Positions 18,904 to 28,860 of a stretch of DNA of 42,140 nt are shown here, piece by piece. Source of the DNA: Opitutia bacterium (GTDB taxonomy: Bacteria > Verrucomicrobiota > Verrucomicrobiia > Opitutales > Opitutaceae). Position 1 is the first letter of the stretch. Every line of letters begins with the position of its first letter. Both the position numbers and the translations under genes were made by a program. Where the stretch lies: assembly GCA_002737275.1 (NCBI GenBank), contig NSIG01000042.1, positions 1 to 42,140 of the forward strand. The letters run 5' to 3'. Below the pieces are notes generated by a model. That model saw only the letters and a list, made by a program, of their open reading frames with translations, ran no database searches and had not been told where the DNA came from.

Positions 18904-19675
18904 GACAGAGACCAAGGAGCATGACACCGGTAATGGCGACACGCGCTGGAAGTGCGTGTGCGCTTACGACGGCGCGCCGTTTGCCGGTTGGCAGAGTCAA
19001 GCGGGGGGAAACAGCATTCAGGATGTAATCGAGGCGCGGCTGACGGAGATTTTTGGCACACCGCGGCGGATTCACGGCAGCGGGCGGACGGACGCGGGCG
19101 TGCACGCGCGGGCGCAAGTGTTTCACTTTGAGGCGGAGTGGCGGCATGGCGCGGAACGGCTGCTGGCGGCGATGCGCTCGGAGTTGTCGCCTGCGATTCA
19201 GATGATCTCGGTGCGACAGGTGGCCCCGGCGTTTCATGCGCGGTTCTCGGCGACGGGGAAGATCTACACGTATTACCTGCACCTCGGGGATGCGGATCCG
19301 TTTACCCGGCCGTATTGCTGGCCGGTGTTTCGCGAGCTCGATTTTGTCGCGATGGAAGCGGCGGCGGCGGCGTTGCGCGGCACGCATGATTTTAAGGCGT
19401 TTTCGGCGTTCAACGGCACGGAGCGCGAAGATACCGTGAGGGATTTGCGGCGGCTCGAGATCGCGCGGCGGGGGGCGAAGGTGCGGATCACGGCGGAGGC
19501 CAACGGATTTCTCTACAAGATGGTGCGGAGTCTCGCGGGCGCGCTGGTGGCGGCGGGCGAAGGGCGGATGCCGGCGGAGACGGTGCGGACGATCTTGGCG
19601 GCTAAAGTGCGGACCAATGCCGTGCGCACGGCGCCGCCACAGGGGCTTTTTTTGGAGAAGGTGCTCTACCGGTGA
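18902..19675 (+). CDS. truA: tRNA pseudouridine(38-40) synthase TruA
   Basis: CAYDGAPFAGWQSQAGGNSIQDVIEARL, GSGRTDAGVHARAQVFHF, FLYKMVRSLAGALVAAGEG. Confidence 0.95.
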   Translation: MTETKEHDTGNGDTRWKCVCAYDGAPFAGWQSQAGGNSIQDVIEARLTEIFGTPRRIHGSGRTDAGVHARAQVFHFEAEWRHGAERLLAAMRSELSPAIQMISVRQVAPAFHARFSATGKIYTYYLHLGDADPFTRPYCWPVFRELDFVAMEAAAAALRGTHDFKAFSAFNGTEREDTVRDLRRLEIARRGAKVRITAEANGFLYKMVRSLAGALVAAGEGRMPAETVRTILAAKVRTNAVRTAPPQGLFLEKVLYR

Positions 19676-20397
19676 GCGGGCTCGGCGAACTGTGGCGCGG
19701 GTTGGGCGACGTGGTGTTTCCGCCGTCGTGTGTGGGGTGTAGGGGCGTCGTCGAAAGGAGCGGGTTCAACCACGTCTGCGTGAAGTGCGCGGGGCAACTC
19801 GACTTTGTGGTGGCTCCGCACTGCTCGACGTGCGGATCGCCGTTCTACGGCGTCGTCGACGGCGAGCGGTCGTGTCCGCACTGCGCAGGGTTGAACCCGG
19901 CGTTTGGATCGGGCTGCACGGCGGTGCTGTTTAAAGGACCGGCGCGCGCCCTCGTGATCGAGCTTAAGTATCATCGCGGCCGGCATGTCGTCGCGGACAT
20001 GGCGGAGATATTTCGGCGTTCGCCCGAGATTCTGGCGGTGGTGACGGGTGCGGTGTTGGTGCCGGTGCCGCTGCATCCGCGGAAGGCGCGGGAGCGGGGA
20101 TTCAACCAAAGCGCGTTGCTGGCGGCGAGTTTGGCGCGGCTGGGAGGCGGGCGGGTCGAGGAGGTGTTGCGGCGGGAGGTGGACACGCCGACGCAGACTG
20201 CCTTCGACCGGAAAACGCGGCAGGCAAACCTCAAAAATGCCTTTGCACTGGCTCCGGGCGTGACGCTTACTCCGAGTCAAAAATATGTGCTCGTTGATGA
20301 TGTCTTCACCACCGGTTCCACGCTCAACAGTTGCGCGCGGGTCCTGCGCCGCGCCGGGGCTTTGAAACTCGATGTCGTCACCTTCGCTCACGGCTGA
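19672..20397 (+). CDS. comF: ComF family protein (zinc-ribbon + phosphoribosyltransferase)
   Basis: PPSCVGCRG...CVKC...CSTCGSPF...[52 protein letters not shown] start. Confidence 0.92.
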   Translation: MSGLGELWRGLGDVVFPPSCVGCRGVVERSGFNHVCVKCAGQLDFVVAPHCSTCGSPFYGVVDGERSCPHCAGLNPAFGSGCTAVLFKGPARALVIELKYHRGRHVVADMAEIFRRSPEILAVVTGAVLVPVPLHPRKARERGFNQSALLAASLARLGGGRVEEVLRREVDTPTQTAFDRKTRQANLKNAFALAPGVTLTPSQKYVLVDDVFTTGSTLNSCARVLRRAGALKLDVVTFAHG

Positions 20398-20417
20398 TTT
20401 CCGTTCCTCTTTTCGCT

Positions 20418-21287
20418 ATGCATTTCGACAAACCGACCTACAAAGTCCGCAAAACCGCCAAGAAAGACATTCCGAAGGGACTCTACACGAAAGACCCGCT
20501 GACGGGGGAGATTCTTTTCAACAAGGAGATCGAGGACAACCTGATGGTGGTGCCGCGTAGCGGGCACCATTTTCCGATCGGGGCGCGGGCGCGGATCGAT
20601 TCGCTGTTCGACGGCGGCACCTTTGTTGAGGCGGACGCCGGGGTGACTTCGGCCGATCCGCTGAAGTTTGTCGATTCGCAGGCGTATCCGGACCGGATCA
20701 AACGCTATGAGAAAGAGAGCGGCCTGCCCGAGGCGGTGATCTGCGGGATGGGAAAGATCCTTGGGATCAAAGTTTCGGTGGCGGTGATGGACTTCCGTTT
20801 CTGCGGCGGCGCGATGGGTGCGGCCGCGGGCGAAAAAATCACGCGGGCGATCGAGGCAGCGTTGGAGAAGAAAGTGCCGTGCATCATCTTCAGCGCTTCG
20901 GGCGGTGCGCGCATGCAGGAAGGAATTTTTTCGCTGATGCAGATGGCCAAGACGAGCGCGGCGCTCGGTCGGCTGGCGGAGGCGAAGTTGCCGTTTATCT
21001 CGGTGCTGACGTCGCCCACGATGGGCGGAGTGACGGCGAGCTTTGCGACGTTGGGCGACGTGATCATCGCGGAGCCGGCGGCGTTGATCGGTTTTGCTGG
21101 CGCGCGGGTCATTAAGGACACTACGAAGCAATCGCTGCCGCCGGGGTTTCAGACGGCGGAATTTTTGTTCAAGCACGGCCTGATCGACCAGATCGTGCCG
21201 CGATTGGAAATGCGCGAACGGCTGCGGGACCTGCTCGCGGTGTTGCACACGAAGAAACAGCCGGTGGCGGTTGCCGGCAAAAACTGA
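20418..21287 (+). CDS. accD: Acetyl-CoA carboxylase carboxyltransferase subunit beta, lacking zinc-ribbon cysteines
   Basis: [45 protein letters not shown]; carboxyltransferase core [62 protein letters not shown]. Confidence 0.94.
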   Translation: MHFDKPTYKVRKTAKKDIPKGLYTKDPLTGEILFNKEIEDNLMVVPRSGHHFPIGARARIDSLFDGGTFVEADAGVTSADPLKFVDSQAYPDRIKRYEKESGLPEAVICGMGKILGIKVSVAVMDFRFCGGAMGAAAGEKITRAIEAALEKKVPCIIFSASGGARMQEGIFSLMQMAKTSAALGRLAEAKLPFISVLTSPTMGGVTASFATLGDVIIAEPAALIGFAGARVIKDTTKQSLPPGFQTAEFLFKHGLIDQIVPRLEMRERLRDLLAVLHTKKQPVAVAGKN

Positions 21288-21330
21288 GTGCGTCCCGGGC
21301 TGCCGGGGTGCGGCGTTGTTTTTCCAAGCC

Positions 21331-22665
21331 ATGGGTGACGAACTGAAACTCGCTGATTATGCGGCGGTGCAGGATTATCTCTTCAGCCTGAAGGCGCAGG
21401 GCCTGAAGTTTGGCATCGATCGGATGCGACTGCTGGCCGGTGCGTTGGGGCACCCGGAGCGTGCAGTGCCCTGCGTGCATATTGCGGGGACCAACGGCAA
21501 GGGCTCGGTCGCGGCGATGCTCGATGCGATCTTGCAGGAGACGGGACTGAGGCGCGGGCTCTACACCTCGCCGCACCTCGTGAGGTTGGGCGAACGCGTG
21601 CAGGTGGATCGGGTGTTGCTGGGCGAGCGCGAGATCATGGCCTACGCTCAGGAACTGCGGCCGGTGGCGGCGCGACTGGCGGACGAGGGCGGCGCGGACG
21701 ACCATCCGAGTTTTTTCGAGTTCATGACGGCGATGGCGTTTTTGCAGTTCGCCCGGAAAAAGTGCGATGTGAACGTGATCGAGGTCGGCCTTGGCGGCCG
21801 GCTCGACGCCACAAATGTCGTGACGCCGGCGGTGAGTGTGATCGCATCCATCGGGCTCGATCACTGCGAGATGTTGGGCAACACGGTGGAGTCGATCGCG
21901 GCGGAGAAAGCCGGTATCATCAAGCCGGGCGTGCCGGTCGTGATGGGGCGGGTGGTGCCGGCGGTGGAGCGGGTGATCCGCGCGCGGGCGGCCGAGTGCG
22001 GGTCGCGGGTCGTGAGTGTGGCGGCGGAGTTTGGCGAGGATCTGGCGACGTATCCGGCGACTAATTTGGAAGGGGATTACCAACGTTGGAATGCGGCGAC
22101 GGCGACTTTGGCCGCGCGGGAGTTGGCGGTGCGGGAAGCGAAGGTGGGCGCGGTTTTGACGGACGAGTTGATCGCGCGCGGGTTGAGGCAGGTCGATTGG
22201 CCAGGGCGTTGGCAACGGGTGCGGCTCGGCGGACGGCTCGTGGTGCTCGATGCGTCGCACAATCCGGACGGCGCACAAGTGCTGGAGACGAGCTTGGCGC
22301 GGCTGGTGGTGGAGACAGGACGGGCGCCGGTGGTGGTTACCGGGGTTTTGGGCGCGGTGCGGGCGCGGCCGCTCTTGGAGACGATCTGCCACTACGCGCG
22401 GGAGATCCACTTCGTCGTGCCGCAGCAAGGGCGGGCCTGCGGCTATGAGGAACTGGAGGCGTTGTTGCCGGCGAGTTTTGCGGCGCGAGGCGGGCGTGTG
22501 GTGCGCGCCACGGTGGAGACAATTTTTCCCAGCCGCGATGAATGCACGGCGGGCGGGCCCGATGATGCAGTGGTCCTGACGGGATCGATTTATCTGCTCG
22601 GGGAAGTGATGGCACGACTCGCCCCGCAGCGCGGGCCGGGCGAGGGTCGCTTGCAGGATTTTTGA
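21331..22665 (+). CDS. folC: Bifunctional folylpolyglutamate synthase / dihydrofolate synthase
   Basis: CVHIAGTNGKGSVAAMLDAILQETGLRRGLYTSPHLVRLGERVQV; VIEVGLGGRLDATNVV; VVLDASHNPDGAQVL. Confidence 0.95.
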   Translation: MGDELKLADYAAVQDYLFSLKAQGLKFGIDRMRLLAGALGHPERAVPCVHIAGTNGKGSVAAMLDAILQETGLRRGLYTSPHLVRLGERVQVDRVLLGEREIMAYAQELRPVAARLADEGGADDHPSFFEFMTAMAFLQFARKKCDVNVIEVGLGGRLDATNVVTPAVSVIASIGLDHCEMLGNTVESIAAEKAGIIKPGVPVVMGRVVPAVERVIRARAAECGSRVVSVAAEFGEDLATYPATNLEGDYQRWNAATATLAARELAVREAKVGAVLTDELIARGLRQVDWPGRWQRVRLGGRLVVLDASHNPDGAQVLETSLARLVVETGRAPVVVTGVLGAVRARPLLETICHYAREIHFVVPQQGRACGYEELEALLPASFAARGGRVVRATVETIFPSRDECTAGGPDDAVVLTGSIYLLGEVMARLAPQRGPGEGRLQDF

Positions 22666-22680
22666 GGGCGCGGCGGGGAC

Positions 22681-22701
22681 GGCCTCACACGAGGTGAGGC
22701 C
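22681..22701. repeat. Intergenic palindrome, perfect 8-bp stem
   Basis: GGCCTCAC-ACGAG-GTGAGGCC, followed by CTAC, between convergent folC and purA-like. Confidence 0.7.
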
Positions 22702-22710
22702 CTACGGGGA

Positions 22711-24255
22711 TCAGATCAACTTAACGAGGTCGGCGGTGGCGGGGACGTCTTTGATAATTTGGGACGGCTCGGGGCCGACGCCGAGGTAGCGGAGGTTCGG
22801 GAGTTTATCGGCGGCCGGCCAAGTCTCGCCGGCGTAGGCGACGTCGAGCGTGCTCTTCACCATCGCGGCGACGTAGCGCTGGGCGTTTCTCGGGAGCTCG
22901 GCGAAGTGGCGGATTTTGGAAATGTCTTCGGTCCAGCCGGGGTGGCGCGTGTAAACGGGCTTGAGCGTTTTGCGGACGGCTTCGTTGCGTGGGACGTGGT
23001 GGAAGATTTTCCCGGAGGCGTCTTGGTAGGAGGTGCAGATGAGCAGATCGCCCTGCCAATCGCCGTCGTGCGTGAGGGCGTCGGATTTGTTGATCATCAC
23101 GTCTTGGAAACCGCCGTAGCGGAGGGCGTCACCTTTTTCCACAGCGTCGAACCAGCCAACCATGCGTTGGCGGCCGGTGCTGGTGCCGAATTCGATGCGC
23201 TTGAGTTTGATGGCGAGCGGGTGGGCGTCGTCCATCTGCGTGAGGAACGTATGCGTGCCGACCTTGGTGTCGTAGGCCTTGGCGACGCCGAAGGTGTGGA
23301 TGCGCTGCACGGGGATGCCGGCGCTTTCGAAGAACTCGGGCGTGTAGGTATGCGAGGCGGTGACGTTGGGCGAGAAGCCGTGGCGCTTGTCGAGCCAGTA
23401 GGCTTGGCCGAATTCGCCGATGATGGTGCGGCCGGCGTTCAGCTCGCGGAGGATGAGCTCGCGGACCTCGCCGATGTTCGGCGCGAGGGCGACGCCGGCG
23501 TCCCAGGTGACCTGGGTGAGGGCGTCGAGGTTGAGCGTGAAGGGTTCGGTGCCGCGGAAGCGCGTGAAGTCGAATTCCTCTTTCGGGAAGACGCCGAGCT
23601 CGATGGCTTCGGAGTTGGCGCGCTGTTCGGCGACGGTGAGTTTGTCGAAGAAGCCGGCGAAGGTTTCGGGGCTGACGCGGCACACGTGTTGGATGACGCG
23701 CAGGGCGCGGTCGGCGCGTTGGGCGAGTTTGCGGGCGAAGAAATTCGGGCCGGCGTGGAAGTCGGAGAACGTCATCTGCCATTGGCTGATTTCGTCGGCG
23801 TAGGCGGGCGTGATGCCGCGGCCGGTGGAGCCCCGGGGTTCTTCGGTGAGAACGTTTTCGCGGTAGTCTTCCCACGCGAGGTCGAGCAGGCGGTGGGTGA
23901 GATCGGTGACCATCGTGCGCTCGTCGATGAGGAGACGCGAAAGGATGGCGTGGCCCTTGGCTTCGAGAGGTTTGGTTTCCCACCAGATTTTGCGGGGATC
24001 GGCGACGACGCCGGAGCCGATGCAAAGGTGTTTCGCGTCGCGGACGACGACGCCGGCGGGGAGAAGGTTGAGCTTGATGCCGCCTGCGGTGTGGCCGGAG
24101 TTGGCGCCGCCGTTGACCTTGAGGACGACGGAGACGGCGTGGGGCGTGCCGCGAAGTTCGTCGGCGACTTCGGGGATGAGGCGGCCTTTGCCTTCGTCTC
24201 CGAGGGAGATACCGACGTCGGCGATGAGCTGGCTGGAAAAAGGGAGGAGTGACAT
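22711..24255 (-). CDS. Divergent adenylosuccinate synthetase-family protein
   Basis: [103 protein letters not shown]; about 514 aa. Confidence 0.85.
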   Translation of the reverse strand: MSLLPFSSQLIADVGISLGDEGKGRLIPEVADELRGTPHAVSVVLKVNGGANSGHTAGGIKLNLLPAGVVVRDAKHLCIGSGVVADPRKIWWETKPLEAKGHAILSRLLIDERTMVTDLTHRLLDLAWEDYRENVLTEEPRGSTGRGITPAYADEISQWQMTFSDFHAGPNFFARKLAQRADRALRVIQHVCRVSPETFAGFFDKLTVAEQRANSEAIELGVFPKEEFDFTRFRGTEPFTLNLDALTQVTWDAGVALAPNIGEVRELILRELNAGRTIIGEFGQAYWLDKRHGFSPNVTASHTYTPEFFESAGIPVQRIHTFGVAKAYDTKVGTHTFLTQMDDAHPLAIKLKRIEFGTSTGRQRMVGWFDAVEKGDALRYGGFQDVMINKSDALTHDGDWQGDLLICTSYQDASGKIFHHVPRNEAVRKTLKPVYTRHPGWTEDISKIRHFAELPRNAQRYVAAMVKSTLDVAYAGETWPAADKLPNLRYLGVGPEPSQIIKDVPATADLVKLI

Positions 24256-24701
24256 GGGTTGCGGTGCAACCGAGTCAGGCCCGCGGGCGGAACGTCCCCT
24301 GTTGCCGAAAAGGAAAAACGGAACGGGCGGGGGGAGGGCAAACAAAAATCGGGGGCTGACGCGAGGGCGTGGGCGGGCTCAGGAGGAGCAGCGGCGAGGG
24401 GCAGGTGGCGGTCGCGGCAGCAGAAGCCGGGTGATGATTTTCTCGGTTGATCTCGCAATCGGCTGTTGCGCAGCGTTGGGGTGATGCTGGCGCTGGTTTC
24501 GCCGGCTTATCCCGTCGAATTCGACGTGATTGTAGGTGTCACTTTCTAGGGCCTAGGCCTTGGGAAAAACCGGAAGATCATGCGCCGTTGGCGGCGTTTA
24601 CCGACGAAGCGCTCGGTGCGGCGACGCCGTTTGGGCAGCGCGTGCCCGCTCAGGGCTACCGCTCCAGTAGGCGGGGTCGAGGCTCGGGCGGTGGCGCAAT
24701 C

Positions 24702-25967
24702 CTAGAGCACGTAGGGCAGAGGGAAGCGGCTCATCAGCGCCGCGGCGCGAAGCTTGGCCGCAGCGAGCGCATCGGCTTCGCCGGGCGTGCCGATCGCGGG
24801 GAGCATGAGGTGGATCGCGGCGGCGATTTCGTCCATGTCTGCTTCGAGCAGGCCACGCGTGGTGACGGCGGGAGTGCCGAGGCGGATGCCGGAGGCTTGG
24901 AACGGGGAACGCGTCTCGTAGGGAACGGTGTTTTTGTTGAGCGTGATGTGCGCGAGATCGAGGGTCTCTTGGGCTTTTTTGGCGGTGAGATCCGGGAGGT
25001 TGCCGCGAAGATCGACGAGGAAGAGGTGATTGTCGGTGCCGCCGGTCAGGATTTTATAACCGCGCTGGACCATGGCGGCGGCAAGGGCGCGGGAGTTTTT
25101 GACGACCTGCTCGGAGTAGGCCTTCCACTCGGGTTTAAGGCACTCGCCGAAGCACACGGCTTTGGCCGCGATCACATGCATCAACGGGCCGCCTTGAGTC
25201 CCGGGGAACACGGCGGAGTCGATGGCCTTGGCGTGAGCGGCGCGGCAGAGGATGAGGCCGCCGCGGGGACCGCGCAGCGTTTTGTGCGTGGTGGTCGTGA
25301 CGAAATCGGCGTGCGGCACGGGCGAGGGATGGACGCCGGCGGCGACGAGACCGGAGATGTGCGCGATGTCGGCAAAAAGGTAGGCCCCCACGCTGCGGGC
25401 GATCTCGCCCATTTTGGCGAAGTCGATGACGCGCGAGTAGGCGCTGGCGCCGACGGTGATCATCTTGGGCTTCTCTCGGAAGGCGACGGTGGCGAGTTCC
25501 TCGTAGTCGATTAGACCGGTATCCTCGCGGACGCCGTACTGGCAGAAGTTGTAGAGTTTGCCGGAGAAGTTGGCGGGATTACCGTGGGTGAGGTGGCCGC
25601 CGTGGCTGAGGTTCATGCCGAGCAGTTTGTCGCCGGGTTGGAGGACCGCGGCATAGACGGCGGTGTTAGCCTGAGCGCCGGAGTGGGGCTGGACGTTGGC
25701 GTGGTCGGCGCCGAAGAGCAGCTTGGCGCGATCGATGGCGAGTTGCTCGATCTGGTCGACGAATTCGCAGCCGCCATACCAGCGTTTGCCGGGGTAGCCC
25801 TCGGCGTATTTGTTGGTGAGCACGCTGCCCTGCGCCTGCATGACGGCGGGGTAGGTGAAATTTTCCGAAGCGATGAGCTCGATGTGACTTTGTTGTCGGG
25901 CAAACTCGGCGAAGAGGGCCGCGTAGACAGCGGGATCGAGCTGGGCGAGGGGAGTGGCGTTCAACAT
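24702..25967 (-). CDS. glyA: Serine hydroxymethyltransferase
   Basis: [63 protein letters not shown]. Confidence 0.97.
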   Translation of the reverse strand: MLNATPLAQLDPAVYAALFAEFARQQSHIELIASENFTYPAVMQAQGSVLTNKYAEGYPGKRWYGGCEFVDQIEQLAIDRAKLLFGADHANVQPHSGAQANTAVYAAVLQPGDKLLGMNLSHGGHLTHGNPANFSGKLYNFCQYGVREDTGLIDYEELATVAFREKPKMITVGASAYSRVIDFAKMGEIARSVGAYLFADIAHISGLVAAGVHPSPVPHADFVTTTTHKTLRGPRGGLILCRAAHAKAIDSAVFPGTQGGPLMHVIAAKAVCFGECLKPEWKAYSEQVVKNSRALAAAMVQRGYKILTGGTDNHLFLVDLRGNLPDLTAKKAQETLDLAHITLNKNTVPYETRSPFQASGIRLGTPAVTTRGLLEADMDEIAAAIHLMLPAIGTPGEADALAAAKLRAAALMSRFPLPYVL

Positions 25968-26055
25968 TGCGGGTTTCGGCGGGCGGATTGCGGGTTGGAA
26001 AAGACGGTAGTGAAAGCAGTTTCTTAATCAGCAATCCGCAACCCGAAATCTCGGT

Positions 26056-26550
26056 TTAACGGGCCGGTTTGGCGCTGATCTGAGTCTTAATAAATTCAAT
26101 CAGACTGGGGATGGCCTCGACCATTTCGTCGCGCGTGCTTTCGTAGAGTTTGAGGGCGCCGCCGTAGGGATCGCCGATTTCTTTGGTCCCGCGCTGGGGC
26201 ATGAACTCGCGGAACAGGTAGAGATTGCGCGGGACCTGGGTCATCGCGAATTGAAGCATCGCGCGGTGGGACTCAGTCATGCCGAAGACGGCAACGGCTC
26301 CGCGCACGAGTTCCTCGGTGACGGCGCGGCTGCGGTGCGCGGAGACGTCGAGGCCAACTTTCTTCATGGCCGTGACGGAGTTGGCGCTCACCGGGTCGCC
26401 ATCGCGGCCACCGACGCCCGCCGAAAGAACCTCGAGAGAACGAAGAGGTTCAGGCTGGGCGGCCAAGGCGTGCTTGAGCAGCGCGGCGGCCATAGGGCTG
26501 CGGCAGGTGTTGGCCGTGCAAACGACAAGGATGTATCCGGGAGCGGGCAT
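26056..26550 (-). CDS. Low-molecular-weight phosphatase family protein (YwlE-like, possible protein-arginine phosphatase)
   Basis: YILVVCTANTCRSPMAAALL CX5R loop; C-terminal DPYGGALKLYESTRDEM (DP general acid). Confidence 0.88.
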   Translation of the reverse strand: MPAPGYILVVCTANTCRSPMAAALLKHALAAQPEPLRSLEVLSAGVGGRDGDPVSANSVTAMKKVGLDVSAHRSRAVTEELVRGAVAVFGMTESHRAMLQFAMTQVPRNLYLFREFMPQRGTKEIGDPYGGALKLYESTRDEMVEAIPSLIEFIKTQISAKPAR

Positions 26551-26617
26551 CGTGGTGTGGTTTGGAATGGGAGGGGAAGGGGTTTCCGGCGAAAGGCAAT
26601 CCGGGGCGTGAGGTGGT

Positions 26618-27262
26618 TTAAAGGCGTTTGAGGGCAAGCAGGGATCGGTGCAGGTGCACGGCGCGTTGCAGCACGGGGTCCGTCGCGGGCGGCGGGGTCG
26701 GCGTCGGGGCGGTGGCTGCGGGGGCTGGGTCGGTGGCGGGTGGCTCGGAGGTGCGGCCAGCGAGGTAGTCGGCCACAAGCCGGGCTTCGTCGTTACGAGG
26801 TTTGGTGATGGGAGGATTGATCAACCGGGCGAGGGCCGCGGCATCGGTGAGCGCGTCGTAAGCGAGACGTTCGGCTTCGGGGGTGGTTTTAAGCGCGATA
26901 TCGGGGAAAAAGTCGGATCCCGCGAGTCCGAGCACGAGGAGGCCGGCGGTGTGCTGGCGGTCGGCGAAGGCGGCGCGCAAAGCGGGGCTCGTGGCGGCGT
27001 TGGCGAGGAGAAAAACGGGTGTGCGCGGCGCGGCGCGGAACTTGAGCCACGCCGAGAGGGCGGTGGCGGCGTCGGCATCGCCGACGGCGTAGCGGAGGTC
27101 GAGGACGAGCGGCTGGGGGCGCGTCGGCGAGGAACCGGGGAGATCGGCCGGGAGCGAGTGGGCGCGGTGGTAGGCGAGGCCTTGACCCAGATCGAAGGAG
27201 AGCGGCGCGGCGAAGGAGCAAACGGTCGCGAGCGCCAGAGCGAGTAAGCGAAGAAACGTCAT
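26618..27262 (-). CDS. Hypothetical secreted protein
   Basis: Signal peptide-like MTFLRLLALALATVCSFA; start overlaps the purD stop; C-terminal Pro/Ala/Thr-rich linker. Confidence 0.65.
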   Translation of the reverse strand: MTFLRLLALALATVCSFAAPLSFDLGQGLAYHRAHSLPADLPGSSPTRPQPLVLDLRYAVGDADAATALSAWLKFRAAPRTPVFLLANAATSPALRAAFADRQHTAGLLVLGLAGSDFFPDIALKTTPEAERLAYDALTDAAALARLINPPITKPRNDEARLVADYLAGRTSEPPATDPAPAATAPTPTPPPATDPVLQRAVHLHRSLLALKRL

Positions 27263-28554
27263 GAGCGCGTGAGTTGGCGCGCGGCGATGTCGCGGCGAAA
27301 ATACTTGGTGGCGCAAAGAACTTGGTCGCAGGCGGCGTAGGCGCCTCCGGCGGCGGCGCGGAGGGTGGGCGCGAGGGCGGTGACGCCGAGGACGCGGCCG
27401 CCGTTGGTCACGAGTTGACCGGCGGCGTTTTTCGCGGTGCCGGCGTGATAGATCGTGGTTGCAGGCGGCAGGGCACCGGGTGCGGGCAAGATGATGATGT
27501 CGCCTTTGGTGTAGGCGTCGGGATAGCCGCGGGCGGCGATGACGACGCAGACGGCGTAGCCGGGTTTCACCGCGAGCGGGCCGACGGCGGGGAGGCGGCC
27601 GAGGGCCGCGGCCCAAAGCAGTGCGAGCAAATCGGTGGCGAGGCGCGGCAGAACGACTTGGGTCTCGGGGTCGCCGAAGCGGGTGTTGTACTCGATCACG
27701 CTCGGGCCTCCGGGTGTGAGCATGATGCCGATGAAGAGCGTGCCGCAAAACGCGATGCCCTCGGCGGCGATGGCGTGCACGGAAGGACGGACGATTTCGT
27801 GATCGATGCGCGCGAGGAGCTCAGGCGTGACGACCTCGGCGGGTGAGTAGGTGCCCATGCCGCCGGTGTTGGGGCCGGTGTCGCCGTCGCCGATGCGTTT
27901 GTGGTCCTGCGAGGTCGGGAGGATGACGTAGTCGCGGCCGGAGACGACGACGAGGATGCTGGTTTCTTCACCGAAAAGGCAGTCTTCAATGAGGAGTTGT
28001 CGGCCGGCGGCGCCGAACTTTTCCCCGGCGAGCATTTCGCGCACGGCGGCTTCGGCTTCTTCGAGGGATTGGGTAACAACGACGCCTTTGCCGGCGGCAA
28101 GCCCGTCGGCCTTGACGACGATGGGCAGGGAGCGGGTGCGCAGGTAAGTGAGGGCGGGCTCGATCGCGCTGAAGAACGCGGCGGGTGCGGTCGGGATCCG
28201 GTGCTTGAGGAGAATCTGCTTCGTGAAAATTTTCGACGCTTCTAGCCGCGCGCCGTCGGCGCCGGGGCCGTAGACGGGGATTTTGAGTTCGCGTAGACGG
28301 TCGGCGAGCCCGAGGGAAAGTGGGACCTCGGGGCCGACGACGACGAAGGCGATCTGCTCGCGTTGCACGAGGGCGACGAGGCCGGTGACATCGTCGGCGG
28401 CGATAGGAAAGCAGGCCACCTCCTCGGCGATGCCGGCGTTGCCGGGCGCGCAGATGACACGGGGCGCGGCGGGGGAGGCGACGAGGGCGCGGACGAGCGC
28501 GTGTTCACGGCCACCGGAGCCAACGACGAGGAGGGAGGAGGGAAGAGTGGACAT
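27259..28554 (-). CDS. purD: Phosphoribosylamine--glycine ligase
   Basis: LLVVGSGGREHALVRALVASPAAPRVICAPGNAGIAEEV; VVVGPEVPLSLGLADRL; NTGGMGTYSPAEVVTPEL; EYNTRFGDPETQVVLPRL. Confidence 0.97.
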   Translation of the reverse strand: MSTLPSSLLVVGSGGREHALVRALVASPAAPRVICAPGNAGIAEEVACFPIAADDVTGLVALVQREQIAFVVVGPEVPLSLGLADRLRELKIPVYGPGADGARLEASKIFTKQILLKHRIPTAPAAFFSAIEPALTYLRTRSLPIVVKADGLAAGKGVVVTQSLEEAEAAVREMLAGEKFGAAGRQLLIEDCLFGEETSILVVVSGRDYVILPTSQDHKRIGDGDTGPNTGGMGTYSPAEVVTPELLARIDHEIVRPSVHAIAAEGIAFCGTLFIGIMLTPGGPSVIEYNTRFGDPETQVVLPRLATDLLALLWAAALGRLPAVGPLAVKPGYAVCVVIAARGYPDAYTKGDIIILPAPGALPPATTIYHAGTAKNAAGQLVTNGGRVLGVTALAPTLRAAAGGAYAACDQVLCATKYFRRDIAARQLTRS

Positions 28555-28560
28555 GGCAAA

Positions 28561-28860
28561 TCAGGGAGTGCGCCGTGCCAGCCAGTAGCCGGGTGCGCGG
28601 GCGGGATGGGCTACTGCCCCGCCAACGATTCGGTCGGCGATGAGTTCGTCGTGAACGATGAATTTATAACCACGGGTGACCATGCGTCGGACGCCATCGG
28701 GCTCTAAACGACCAAGACCGGGGAACTGTCGCGGGGAAACAAGGGCCCTCGCAATATCTGCGCGGACATGAGCGCCAGCGCGCGGGTGTTCGGTCTCACA
28801 AAACAACACTTCAGCTTCCAACTCAGTCCGAGCGGCCGGGTGATAGGCGAGTTCCTTCAT
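28561..28860 (-). CDS. RelE/ParE-superfamily toxin
   Basis: MKELAYHPAARTELEAEVLFCETEHPRAGAHVRADIARAL...RRMVTRGYKFIVHDELIADRIVGGAVAHPARAPGYWLAR. Confidence 0.82.
   Translation of the reverse strand: MKELAYHPAARTELEAEVLFCETEHPRAGAHVRADIARALVSPRQFPGLGRLEPDGVRRMVTRGYKFIVHDELIADRIVGGAVAHPARAPGYWLARRTP

Noticed and set aside
21169-22428. 419-aa minus-strand ORF
   Set aside because: Arg/His/Pro-rich antisense shadow of folC.
22759-24252. 497-aa plus-strand ORF
   Set aside because: Antisense shadow of the purA-like gene: low-complexity Gly/Ala/Val/Asp/Glu composition and no recognisable motifs, while the minus strand has clear homology.
24447-25514. 355-aa plus-strand ORF
   Set aside because: Mostly antisense to glyA; only its first roughly 85 codons lie in the intergenic gap, reported separately as possible debris.
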